Shown here in pieces: positions 23,668 through 31,527 of a DNA stretch of 64,000 nucleotides (the first letter of the stretch is position 1; the number at the start of each line of letters is the position of its first letter). The notes below the pieces were generated by a model. That model was not told the DNA's origin. It did no database searches and was given only the letters and a program-made list of their open reading frames with translations. The stretch spans positions 248,001 through 312,000 of the forward strand of contig JAWLHU010000003.1 in assembly GCA_041690255.1 (NCBI GenBank). The letters run 5' to 3'. Position numbers and translations under genes: made by a program. Origin of the DNA: JAWLHU01 sp041690255 (lineage in GTDB: Bacteria; Bacillota; Sulfobacillia; Symbiobacteriales; Symbiobacteriaceae).

Positions 23668-25527
23668 TCAGGTCGCCCTCCTCGCTGTGGTCATGGCCGC
23701 GAGTGCCCCGGCCCAGTCAATCTGCTGGCGGATCACGTGGTACTCCCGCCCCTTTACCCGGACCCGATCGCCCAGCTCCAGTGCCGGGTTCCCCCGCCAG
23801 TCGACATCCAGGTCACGCCGGGGGTCCTTGGCACTCGCCAGAACCGTGCCGGCGATCTGCTGAGCCGTGCTAAGAGTCTGGACCAGGGGGTTGTCCGGGA
23901 ACTTGAAGCGCAGGACCCCGTTCTCCACAATGGATACCTCATCGCGTGCGGTCGCCCGTTCCTTCGATTCGACCGACAGAGGCCTGCCGGTGACCACCAT
24001 CGTCACGGTGGCAGCCGAACCACCGGGATTGGTCAGCGTGACCTCGGCGCCCCAGCCGTAGTAGGCCGCACCGGTGATCGATGCCCCCGCCCCTTCCAGG
24101 CTGACCTCGGCTTCCATTACCGGAGTCTTGCTGTACCGGACCGTGACCGTCGTGGTCTGCCCAGCCGCAAGAGCGATGGGTTCGTTGCTCCGGTAGACCT
24201 CCTCCGGGACAGAGGCCGGCCGGAGAGGCTGCGTATCCACAATGATCTCGTTCGCCACCTGGCCCGGCCGCATCGGGTTTGAGAGCTTCACGTAGTCATC
24301 GGCCGTGATCTCCAGGGCGACGGATGATCCAAACCCGCCACCGGGTCCCTCCACCCGCAGAACGCCATCGCGATCACAATAGACCTGAGCGATGGCCGCC
24401 TCGGCGATGATCCGCAGCGCCTCACGGTGGGAGACCGGCTCAAACCAGGCGTACGGTACAACAAAGGCGGAAAGGGATGGGTCGACGTAGTATTCCGAAG
24501 CCGTGAGCCCGGCATCGGCCAGGACCGACACGGCCAGGGAGTGGAGGGTCGCGTTCACCACGACCTGACTGCTCTGATAGGTGCTCTTGCGGAGCAGCTC
24601 CAACCGGTCTCGGGCCTGGACCGAAGCCTCCATGTTTTCATCGGACGCCTGCCACTCGGTGGACCAGAACGTGCCCAGTTGCACGAACTCCTCGGAGCCA
24701 TCGGGTAGTGCGGCAGCCAGCCACGCTCGGATCCGTCTGTTCGGCTTCAGGAGCTGGTAGAGCGGGCTCTGTTCGTTATCCGCATCGAACCGACGATCGC
24801 TGTTGGAGAGCTTAATGGCGATTTCGTTGGCCGAAATGGTACCGACCGGAAGGCTGCCCTGTGAGACCTCACGTTCCTCAAGGAGGCTGATTTCGAGCAG
24901 GTCACCGGCCTCGTATGTCTGCTGGACAGCCGTGAAGAACTCGGTAATCTTCACTTGCCTGCCGGGATGACTCCATCTCCTGATCTGCAGCACCATGCGG
25001 ATGACGGAGTTGACCGACAGGCCCAGGGGCTTACTCCATGCAACGGCTGCGTTACCCGTGACCGCTTCCTCATGGAGGAGCAGGTCGCCGTCCCCGTAAA
25101 GCTGGATCGTGAAGTCGACGGGATACTCCCCTCGGGCGCTGTCACCCACCACGCGCAGGGAGTGGATGGGACGAGGAAGGAAGGTCACGGTCAGAGCCGG
25201 GTAGGGAATCGAGAACAGCCCACCGACCCCCGCAGGGGTAGCCCCCCACCAGCCCATCTGATACCGGTCTGCATCCGCTGGGGTGTCCGGAGCGAGGTGA
25301 TGAGAACCATCCAGTACCCAACTCCCGTCCAGTGACGCCCACCGATAGGGAACCGCGTCAACCGCATCGGCGGTCTGCCGCGGGAAGGCAAGGTTCCCCT
25401 GCTCCGACGCGGCGACAGAAAGGCTCTGGTCCATGGTGTGGTCCGTGTAGTCGATGGCCACCCGAGCCTTGACCTGCCGCTCCGGTGCCCGCATGGCCTC
25501 CATGAATGCCTGCGTGACGGACTCCAT
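23668..25527 (-). CDS. Tail tip/hub structural protein
   Basis: The 619-residue protein begins by describing a beta-rich fold (QVKARVAIDYTDHTMDQSLS). Its middle holds a hub-like segment common to Firmicute siphophage tip proteins (LLEEREVSQGSLPVG, IAIKLSNSDRRFDADNEQSP), and it continues to a domain with DYVKLSNPMRPGQVANEIIV. The C-terminal part resembles phage distal-tail or Tal-like proteins (GDRVRVKGREYHVI). Its position after tape measure and distal-tail-like genes fits. It probably links the tail tube to the fibres. Confidence 0.65.
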   Translation of the reverse strand: MESVTQAFMEAMRAPERQVKARVAIDYTDHTMDQSLSVAASEQGNLAFPRQTADAVDAVPYRWASLDGSWVLDGSHHLAPDTPADADRYQMGWWGATPAGVGGLFSIPYPALTVTFLPRPIHSLRVVGDSARGEYPVDFTIQLYGDGDLLLHEEAVTGNAAVAWSKPLGLSVNSVIRMVLQIRRWSHPGRQVKITEFFTAVQQTYEAGDLLEISLLEEREVSQGSLPVGTISANEIAIKLSNSDRRFDADNEQSPLYQLLKPNRRIRAWLAAALPDGSEEFVQLGTFWSTEWQASDENMEASVQARDRLELLRKSTYQSSQVVVNATLHSLAVSVLADAGLTASEYYVDPSLSAFVVPYAWFEPVSHREALRIIAEAAIAQVYCDRDGVLRVEGPGGGFGSSVALEITADDYVKLSNPMRPGQVANEIIVDTQPLRPASVPEEVYRSNEPIALAAGQTTTVTVRYSKTPVMEAEVSLEGAGASITGAAYYGWGAEVTLTNPGGSAATVTMVVTGRPLSVESKERATARDEVSIVENGVLRFKFPDNPLVQTLSTAQQIAGTVLASAKDPRRDLDVDWRGNPALELGDRVRVKGREYHVIRQQIDWAGALAAMTTARRAT

Positions 25528-25534
25528 AACTGCC

Positions 25535-25879
25535 TCACCTCTCGATCAGTGGAACGCTGACGTCAGACCACCACCAGGACTCATTCACCCGGCGCCACGG
25601 CTTGTAAGCAACATCGCCCACATAGACCGTGATGGTCGTCGGTCCGGCCTGGGGGTCTGTGTAGGTCAGCGTGTGGAATGTCCGGGAATCCAGTTGATCC
25701 AAGATCATCCGCAGATCGGAGTCCGCCAGATGGGAGAAGCGGATCGCTACGGTCCGCTTCTTAGCGATGATCTCCATGTTCATCAGTCCGGATGCTGAGC
25801 GTCCGGACTTGGATAGGTTAAACCTGCCCACCTCGACAGCCGAAGGGTTGGGCAGTTGCACACCGTTCAGCGTAACCAT
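25535..25879 (-). CDS. Distal-tail-like small protein (DUF6711-like)
   Basis: The 114 residues (MVTLNGVQLPNPSAVEVGRF..., ending SWWWSDVSVPLIER) are beta-rich and match in size and position the DUF6711-type proteins encoded just after the tape measure gene in many siphophages. It starts 3 bases after the tape measure stop. A role as an adaptor at the tail tip is inferred from position. Confidence 0.55.
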   Translation of the reverse strand: MVTLNGVQLPNPSAVEVGRFNLSKSGRSASGLMNMEIIAKKRTVAIRFSHLADSDLRMILDQLDSRTFHTLTYTDPQAGPTTITVYVGDVAYKPWRRVNESWWWSDVSVPLIER

Positions 25880-25882
25880 GCG

Positions 25883-28588
25883 CTACACCTCCTGAATCCG
25901 AACCACCGCGGAGCCGATGCGCTCGCCCTCGCGGGTAATGGCGGGAAGGAGCAGCCGGGCCAACCGCTGACCATCCAGTTGCAGGACGATCTCCTCTCGG
26001 TCTGTCCCCCGACTGGACCCTTGCAGCGCCTGCCTGACCGCCGAAAAGACCGCCTGCCCGACGGCCTCCGCCAAGTCACCGGCAAACCCGCCGCGGCTCA
26101 GCGGAATCACCGCTTCCGGGCCGGCCTCCCCCACGACTGCCAAGGTCGGACCCGTCACGATACCGCCCTCCGCCAGCATGGGGATCGATGGGATTCTGGG
26201 GAAGCCGATCCGCCCGCCACCGAAGACGATGTCGGTCCCGGGGATCTTGACCTCGGGGATCTTCACCTCAATACTCGACAGATGGGTCAGGAACCGGTTG
26301 ATCAGTGCAATGGCCCGGTTGATGGGCGACTTGACAGCCTCCAGAATCCCGTCCCAGATGCTTGCCGCCGTCTCCCGAATACCAGACCAGATGTTCGCAA
26401 GTACACTCGCAACGGTATTCCATGTGGTCTCAATCCGCTCCCTGGCGGCGTCGACCCACTTACCGATCGTCTCCCAGACCGCCTGCCACACGGTGCCGGC
26501 TGAGCTGACGATCCCGTCCCACAGGCTGCCCAGCCACCCGACGATGCTGTTCCACACCTCCCGGGTTGTCGAGCTGATGGCGTCCCACCACGAGCCGATG
26601 GCCTCCCAAATCCCACTCCAGACGGTGACCACGGCATTCCAGATGCCGTTCCATGTATCTGTCAGCCAGGTGACCATGGCTGTCCAGATCTCCGTGGCGG
26701 TGACGTAGATGGCATTCCACACATCGCTGATCCAGGTCATCAGTCCGGTCCAGATCTCCGTGGCCTTGGCGTAGATTGCGTCCCACACAGCGGCCATGTT
26801 GTCCTGAAGCGACGTCCAGATGGCTACAATGGTCTGCCAGAGGATCTGAAGGATTCCCACCAGGTAGTTCCATAGAGTCTGGCCGATGAAGAGCACGTAG
26901 TTCCAGGCCGCCTCCCAGTCCCCCCGGATCAGGGCCAGCACAAAGCCGATCACACCGCGAACCAGGTTGATGGCCGTGAGAATGACGAGGCCGATCATCT
27001 GCCAGACGCCGGTGAGGAGAGCGATCACCGTCTCACCCCAGGTCGCCCACCATTCCTGCAAATGAGCCCAGACCGCCGTCGCTGTGCTTCGAAGACCGTT
27101 CCAAATGTCACTGAGCGCCGCCACAAGGGCGTTCCAGATCGGAATGGCAACCGCAAGAATGGCCTCCCAGATGGCCGTCAGAATGGGACCCACGGTCTCC
27201 CAGTTCGCGATGATCCAGCCGACGGCTGCCCCAAAGGCCAGAGCAACCGCTACGGCCTGGGCGATGGGGCTGGAGGCAATAAGGAACGCTGCGCCTACCA
27301 GCAGGAGCACCCCAACCACCGACTCCAAGACCGGTGCGATGGTCGACCAGTTGTCACGCACATATTGAACAATGGTGCCGAGCCCCTCCATGAGACTCCC
27401 CAGCCAAGGAAACGTCTCCGAAGCCCTGGTCTTGAGCGTCTCCCAGGCGGCCGAAAGGCTCTCTGTGAGCTTTGTCCAACCCTCGGCTAAGCCCTGTCCG
27501 AACTGTTGCATCATGCCTCCCATGTCACCCAGCCCGGGGATCTCCATACCGGGCGACTCAGGCGGGGCCGCGGCTGCGGGGGATTGCGCCATCTGCTCCT
27601 GCAACTGGTGGACCTGGTCGAATGACTGGAGGTTTCCACCCGCGGCGTCGGCCGTTTCGATCATGGCATCGCCGAGTTGCTGCTGGGCCTCTGCGGCTTG
27701 GTTCGCTGACTGTGCCGCCTGTTCCGCTGACTTGCCCGTCTCCTGGATCGCAGAGGCGGAGCGGGCGCTGTTCATGGCTGTGCCAGCCGCCCCCTTCAGG
27801 GCGTCAGCCCACCCCCGTACAGCGTCCGCAGCGGGGCTCAACCCGGGAATGACGGCTGCGAAGGCCGAGATGATTAGGGCGACACCCCTGACAATGAGCG
27901 AGGCGGCGTACAGGACCACCCCCGAGACAGCGCTCCAAACGCGACTGGCTACGGCTGAGACCTGCTCCCAGTGTGTGATTACATAGAGTACGACCGCTAC
28001 AACGGCCAGAAGACCCACGATGATCAGTTTGGTCTTGGTCATACCCAGGTTCCTCAGCGCGCCCGCAAGTGTCGCCGAACCAGATCGCAGGCTCCCGAGC
28101 TGTTTTCGGAGTGCACCGACCCACTTCGCCACATTTCCGATGGTTTCGGACACCTCCGTTACACTCTTGTGCATCGAGGTGAAGCCCTGAACCACCTGGA
28201 GGATCTGGTCCCAGAGACCACCGAACCCCGCCGCCTGGCTGGTCACCGATCCCTCTTGCTTATTGGCGGCCTCGGTCGCCAGACTGAACTGCTCCCTCAG
28301 GCGGCTCGCGAACCCCACCGCTGCAACGGTCATGCCGCCCATGGTCACCCGAAACTGGCGCTCGACAGCCGAGGCTGCCATCTCGATCTGACTGGCCGAT
28401 CGAGCGATCGCAGCCAAGGGCTGCGTCATGCCAGCCGCCATGCTCTTGCCTGCATCTCTGAATCGCCGTGCTGTCTTCCGAAACTGCCGTTCCATGTGCT
28501 CGAACACTGCGGTCGTCCCGCCTATCTGCCGCTCGATCTGTTCCAGGCCGGCAATCACCTTGACCATCGTCGACCCAACTGCTGCCAT
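25883..28588 (-). CDS. Tail tape measure protein
   Basis: The 901 residues start with helical coiled-coil sequence (GLEQIERQIGGTTAVFEHME). Several hydrophobic helices follow (LIIVGLLAVVAVVLYVITHW, VLLLVGAAFLIA, ALAFGAAVGWII), then a striking series of tryptophan-spaced repeats (TEIWTGLMTWISDVWNAIYV and relatives) and an Ala-rich end. This is the typical build of tape measure proteins, which set tail length. At the usual rule of about 1.5 angstrom per residue the tail would be near 135 nm. It is the largest gene of the cassette and follows the chaperone pair. Confidence 0.9.
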   Translation of the reverse strand: MAAVGSTMVKVIAGLEQIERQIGGTTAVFEHMERQFRKTARRFRDAGKSMAAGMTQPLAAIARSASQIEMAASAVERQFRVTMGGMTVAAVGFASRLREQFSLATEAANKQEGSVTSQAAGFGGLWDQILQVVQGFTSMHKSVTEVSETIGNVAKWVGALRKQLGSLRSGSATLAGALRNLGMTKTKLIIVGLLAVVAVVLYVITHWEQVSAVASRVWSAVSGVVLYAASLIVRGVALIISAFAAVIPGLSPAADAVRGWADALKGAAGTAMNSARSASAIQETGKSAEQAAQSANQAAEAQQQLGDAMIETADAAGGNLQSFDQVHQLQEQMAQSPAAAAPPESPGMEIPGLGDMGGMMQQFGQGLAEGWTKLTESLSAAWETLKTRASETFPWLGSLMEGLGTIVQYVRDNWSTIAPVLESVVGVLLLVGAAFLIASSPIAQAVAVALAFGAAVGWIIANWETVGPILTAIWEAILAVAIPIWNALVAALSDIWNGLRSTATAVWAHLQEWWATWGETVIALLTGVWQMIGLVILTAINLVRGVIGFVLALIRGDWEAAWNYVLFIGQTLWNYLVGILQILWQTIVAIWTSLQDNMAAVWDAIYAKATEIWTGLMTWISDVWNAIYVTATEIWTAMVTWLTDTWNGIWNAVVTVWSGIWEAIGSWWDAISSTTREVWNSIVGWLGSLWDGIVSSAGTVWQAVWETIGKWVDAARERIETTWNTVASVLANIWSGIRETAASIWDGILEAVKSPINRAIALINRFLTHLSSIEVKIPEVKIPGTDIVFGGGRIGFPRIPSIPMLAEGGIVTGPTLAVVGEAGPEAVIPLSRGGFAGDLAEAVGQAVFSAVRQALQGSSRGTDREEIVLQLDGQRLARLLLPAITREGERIGSAVVRIQEV

Positions 28589-28646
28589 GCGATCTCACCA
28601 CCTTCCGTGAGAAGGATGGCCCGCCGTACGCCGGCGGGCCATCTCA

Positions 28647-28985
28647 CTATCCCCTGGCAGACAGGGTTGCCTGCCACTGTTCTATGATCTGTCGCTGTTC
28701 CTCTGCGGTCTGCCCCTCGCGCTGCGGTCGGTTCCAGCGGGGCATGAAGTCCTGCGGCGTGAACGGTCTGCGCTGCCGCTTCGGGTCTCGGTTGGCGTTG
28801 GCGAAGGTGCTCGCCACGATTCCGGCCCGGAGGTCGGCAGGCTCGGTCCCCCACGGTTCCAGCCCATAGTAGGCCATCCATTCCGTCAGTTCTATGGACG
28901 AGATCCGCGAGAGTAGCTCAGATACCGTGCAGCCCATGGCCAGAGCCAGGCGGAAGTAGAACCGCCTCTCTGGCCGGGCGGCTAG
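28647..28985 (-). CDS. Tail assembly chaperone, -1 frame extension (gpT-like)
   Basis: This frame has no independent strong start; its first ATG (28937) lacks a good ribosome binding site. It is open from 28985, exactly where a -1 shift at the slippery site would enter it. After 16 linker codons (LAARPERRFYFRLALA) it encodes 96 residues with ELTEWMAYYGLEPWGTEPAD, the DUF4035/gpT-like signature. The frameshift product would be 231 residues (119+16+96), joining soluble chaperone and tube-contacting T domain as in lambda gpG-GT. Confidence 0.8.
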   Translation of the reverse strand, partial: LAARPERRFYFRLALAMGCTVSELLSRISSIELTEWMAYYGLEPWGTEPADLRAGIVASTFANANRDPKRQRRPFTPQDFMPRWNRPQREGQTAEEQRQIIEQWQATLSARG

Positions 28986-29341
28986 TTTTTTGCGGCCTCC
29001 TCCAGGTCCTCGCCGGCCAGACCAGAGAGGCGTTGAGCAGCGGCAAATACCCGCTGAAGGGCAGCGCCACTCTTTTTGCCCAGGGCCTCTGCATCGGCCT
29101 GGGTGAAGAGCCGCTTGCCGTTCTCATCCACCAGGCACAAGGCGACAAGCTTCGCCCGCATGTTCTCCATGTCCATCCTGGCCTTGTTTCCCACCTGCTT
29201 GACGATGGACGCCTCGTAAGCATCCCGCTCGGCTCCGGTAAGCCCACGGACGAGGACGTTGCCCCCCCACTCCGGGACTTCCACGGGCTCCAGCGTCAGG
29301 TCCGTCGCGTTCAGAATGCCTTCGCGTGTAAGGTATGTCAT
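28982..29341 (-). CDS. Tail assembly chaperone, gpG-like
   Basis: The 119 residues (MTYLTREGILNATDLTLEPV..., LTGAERDAYEASIVKQ) resemble siphophage tail assembly chaperones. AGGAGGT lies 6 bases before the ATG. The gene lies between tail tube and tape measure, as in lambda-like phages, and ends in GCA AAA AAC TAG. It would coat the tape measure protein before tube polymerisation. Confidence 0.8.
   Translation of the reverse strand: MTYLTREGILNATDLTLEPVEVPEWGGNVLVRGLTGAERDAYEASIVKQVGNKARMDMENMRAKLVALCLVDENGKRLFTQADAEALGKKSGAALQRVFAAAQRLSGLAGEDLEEAAKN
28985..28991 (-). promoter_or_regulatory. Programmed -1 frameshift slippery site A AAA AAC
   Basis: The last sense codons of the gpG-like frame read GCA AAA AAC, directly followed by TAG. 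This is a canonical X XXY YYZ heptamer in the right phase. Slipping back one base gives AAA AAA CTA GCC and continues through 112 codons without a stop. Confidence 0.85.
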
Positions 29342-29351
29342 GGGCTACCTC

Positions 29352-29774
29352 CTACACGACAGCGCCGAGGACCGGCTTGTTGGTAACGGCGATGGTCACC
29401 TCGGCCTGCATCACTTCACCGGCCGAGATCTCGCTCGGCGCGAACCCAGTCACAATTCCGGAGAAGGTCCAGCCGTAGTTGCCGGGCAGGACGATCCGGT
29501 AGTTCTGCGCCACACCGGCGTGAAAATCGCTCTCCAGCCCCTGGTGATCGGCATCGGCCGGATCGAAGTTCAGGGTCAACGAGACCTCGCCGGCGTCGAT
29601 CAGACCGGCCAGCTTGCGCTTCACGCCATCTGCCGGGTTCAGGTCATCGACCTCAACCACTTCACGCTCCATCTGCGGGGGCGTGATACTCGCCACCTGG
29701 GCGATATCCGTATAGGTCCCCGGGGTCACACTCTCACGCTGGAACTTCGTCATGAAACCAGTCTTCTCAGCCAT
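29352..29774 (-). CDS. Major tail tube protein
   Basis: About 140 residues from the ATG at 29774 (MAEKTGFMTKFQRESVTPGT). The chain is beta-rich with VDDLNPADGVKRKLAGLIDA, then GEVSLTLNFDPADADHQGL and a Gly-containing end, matching lambda-V/TTP-like tail tube proteins. A GAGGGGG site precedes it and it starts one base after the stop of the tail-terminator gene. It would polymerise into the tube around the tape measure protein. Confidence 0.8.
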   Translation of the reverse strand: MAEKTGFMTKFQRESVTPGTYTDIAQVASITPPQMEREVVEVDDLNPADGVKRKLAGLIDAGEVSLTLNFDPADADHQGLESDFHAGVAQNYRIVLPGNYGWTFSGIVTGFAPSEISAGEVMQAEVTIAVTNKPVLGAVV

Positions 29775-29775
29775 C

Positions 29776-30177
29776 TCAGAATCCCCCTCGGAATAAAATG
29801 CGGGCATCCACCTGTACTCGGTAGATGCCCGTCTGGTCATCGAACCCGTCAAGCAGGTCCGTTACCATACAATCTAGGATCTCGGGGCCATCGATACCTA
29901 TCTGCCCTGTGTAATCCTGCAGGGCCGACCTTACCGCCGCCGCCACCTGGGTGGCGCTGTCATACGTCGATCCCCAGCAGGTGAGCAGCAGTTGTGCTCG
30001 GCGCCTCACCACACCGTTCAGGTCTCGCTCCGGTGCGTCCGAGACCCCCGAATAGGTCAGGGCCGGTAGGGTCGGAGTTGACGGTAGAACTACCGGATAG
30101 ATCCGCCCAGCGACAAGACCGGACACTTCCGGATCAGCTGCCAGGTGGTCATGGACCGCCTGCTTCAGACTTGCCAC
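29776..30177 (-). CDS. DUF3168 tail terminator/completion protein
   Basis: About 133 residues from the GTG at 30177, about 9 bases after GGAGGA. DPEVSGLVAGRIYPVVLPST, then LPALTYSGVSD and LLTCWGSTYDSATQVAAAVR, and the end TGIYRVQVDARILF, follow the DUF3168 family (lambda gpU/SPP1 gp17-like tail terminators). In a phage this protein caps the tube and provides the surface for head joining. Readings that start further upstream lack a ribosome binding site. First structural gene of the cassette. Confidence 0.75.
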   Translation of the reverse strand: MASLKQAVHDHLAADPEVSGLVAGRIYPVVLPSTPTLPALTYSGVSDAPERDLNGVVRRRAQLLLTCWGSTYDSATQVAAAVRSALQDYTGQIGIDGPEILDCMVTDLLDGFDDQTGIYRVQVDARILFRGGF

Positions 30178-30451
30178 AATCCTATCCTCCTCCGCTGAGT
30201 CACACACCTCCGTCGCAGCCAGCCGGTGAGTCACCGGAGGCCCTCGCAGGGTGGCCGGGCGGCGCTCCGCCGGCTGCCTGACCGCCCATGCCCCTAACGC
30301 CCTGCTGTGACCGCTGAAACCCAGCCTGCCGATCCCCATTCTCCCTTCCCTCCCGAAACAGAAAAGCCCCGGGTTACCCCGAGGCTTTCGACTATTGTTT
30401 CATCGTACCCAGATCATACACCAGACTCTGCATACCGGTCAAGTGTTCGGG
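30178..30451. other. Leader between regulator gene and tail genes
   Basis: This 274-base spacer contains a terminator (next entry) and then about 180 bases before the first tail gene. I see no good -35/-10 pair in the second part. It is a likely control point for late expression. Confidence 0.4.
30355..30388 (-). terminator. Intra-cassette terminator upstream of tail genes
   Basis: On the minus strand AAAGCCTCGGGG and CCCGGGGCTTT pair with one mismatch and are followed by TTCTGTTTC. It lies between the activator-like gene and the structural genes and would stop transcription unless it is antiterminated or bypassed. Confidence 0.7.
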
Positions 30452-30871
30452 TCATGATTTTTTGGCGAAAGTTTGTTCGCCATCATAAAACCGTCCCCAG
30501 ATGATCAGCGGCAAGGCTTCCACCAACTGTTTGGCGTGCCGCCAGTCAAGTCCCATCGCCTCGGAGACCGAGGTGATCGTTCCGTCCTGATCTCGCAACC
30601 AGTACTCTGCCGCCAACCGCTCCAAGCGACTGAGCGACTTCAGCCACCACTCCACCGTAGCCACTCGTTCGCCTAGCTCCTCCCGCTCCTCAGCGTAGCG
30701 CTGTGGAGGCCCCCCTCCGCCGCGGCGCCCCCCCGATACCAGTGGTCGAGAGAGGTCAACACTGCGCATGGATGGGCCTGAGGTCAGTGCGCCCAAGTAG
30801 GCCTTCCAGTCTCTGAACCGCCGCAGCCAAGTCGCAATCCGGCGAGGGGTCATGGTCACGTCGCTGGACAT
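30452..30871 (-). CDS. Putative phage late-gene regulator (RinA/ArpU-like size)
   Basis: The 139-residue basic protein has a central helical region (LERLAAEYWLRDQDGTITSV) and a C-terminal helix-turn-helix-like SVSEAMGLDWRHAKQLVEAL. Size, position as first gene of the leftward unit and sigma-like C-terminus recall RinA/ArpU late transcription activators of Firmicute phages. I infer that it switches on the tail genes. Family membership is not proven. Confidence 0.5.
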   Translation of the reverse strand: MSSDVTMTPRRIATWLRRFRDWKAYLGALTSGPSMRSVDLSRPLVSGGRRGGGGPPQRYAEEREELGERVATVEWWLKSLSRLERLAAEYWLRDQDGTITSVSEAMGLDWRHAKQLVEALPLIIWGRFYDGEQTFAKKS

Positions 30872-30921
30872 ACAGCATTCTCACTCCCGTAGGCATCGCA
30901 CTACTTCAAAGCTGATGTAGT

Positions 30922-30936
30922 ACAACGTTCTGTTGT
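30922..30936. promoter_or_regulatory. Operator-like dyad 1
   Basis: ACAACGTTCTGTTGT: arms match the shared pattern ACMACA-N3-TGTKGT with one mismatch. Centre lies about 27 bases from dyad 2. Confidence 0.55.
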
Positions 30937-30943
30937 GAGTCGG

Positions 30944-30972
30944 ATGCTACCACATATTGTGGTTATCATCAA
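30944..30972 (-). promoter_or_regulatory. Leftward promoter overlapping the central operator
   Basis: On the minus strand TTGATG and TAGCAT lie 17 bases apart and the 15-bp dyad at 30949-30963 fills most of the spacer. A repressor bound there would block the promoter. Confidence 0.55.
30949..30963. promoter_or_regulatory. Operator-like dyad 2 (perfect)
   Basis: ACCACATATTGTGGT has perfect 6-bp arms around three central bases and lies inside the spacer of the leftward promoter. Confidence 0.65.
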
Positions 30973-30980
30973 TAGAGAGC

Positions 30981-30995
30981 ACCACATTTTGTTGT
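30981..30995. promoter_or_regulatory. Operator-like dyad 3
   Basis: ACCACATTTTGTTGT shares the left arm of dyad 2 exactly and the right arm of dyad 1. It is 32 bases from dyad 2, towards the repressor gene. Confidence 0.6.
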
Positions 30996-31053
30996 TGAGG
31001 TGCACAGGGGACTCCGTTCCATCTATGGGTTGTGTTAGATTTGGAGCAAGGGG

Positions 31054-31440
31054 GTGGCCTGGTTGCTCGGAGAACGGCTAGCAAGCCTCAGGGAACGCAT
31101 GGGACTGAGCCAGAGCGAGGTGGCTAGAGCTGTCCACCTGACACAACAGGCCATCGACAACTACGAGAAGGGAATGCGAGAGCCCAAGGGCGCCATACTT
31201 GCGAAGCTCGCTCGCCTGTACGGGGTGAGTACCGATTACCTTCTTGGCCTGGCCGATTCTGCCACTGCGGGGCAGGCGACACCCCTCCCCGACCAGTCCG
31301 CTGGTGCAGATGACGAACTTTACGTCGTCTTCCGTGGTCAGCGCCAGGAACTGCCTCCTGAGTATAAGCGTGTATTGATCGACATGATGGAGGCGGCCCA
31401 TCGAAAGGCAACCCAGGAGAAAAAACCTGCCGAAAAGTGA
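31054..31440 (+). CDS. XRE-family (Cro/CI, ImmR-like) repressor
   Basis: The 128 residues have an N-terminal HTH_XRE domain (LASLRERMGLSQSEVARAVH, then LTQQAIDNYEKGMREPKGA and LYGVSTDYLLG) and a short charged C-terminal part. There is no LexA-like S24 peptidase domain, so it cannot cleave itself on DNA damage. The neighbouring ImmA-type protease gene suggests an ImmR/ImmA switch as in ICEBs1 and phage phi105. The GTG start has GGAG 7 bases upstream. It is transcribed away from the tail genes. Confidence 0.88.
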   Translation: MAWLLGERLASLRERMGLSQSEVARAVHLTQQAIDNYEKGMREPKGAILAKLARLYGVSTDYLLGLADSATAGQATPLPDQSAGADDELYVVFRGQRQELPPEYKRVLIDMMEAAHRKATQEKKPAEK

Positions 31441-31469
31441 AAGCCAGCCGCCAAGGCTGGCTTCTCTTT
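31441..31469 (+). terminator. Terminator after the repressor gene
   Basis: AAGCCAGCC and GGCTGGCTT form a perfect 9-bp stem with a 5-base loop, followed by CTCTTTG. The protease gene downstream may need its own promoter or readthrough. Confidence 0.8.
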
Positions 31470-31527
31470 GTGAGAACGGGAGTTTAAGTTTTTGTCGTAA
31501 TGTTCGGTTCAAGGAGTATAACCCTCA

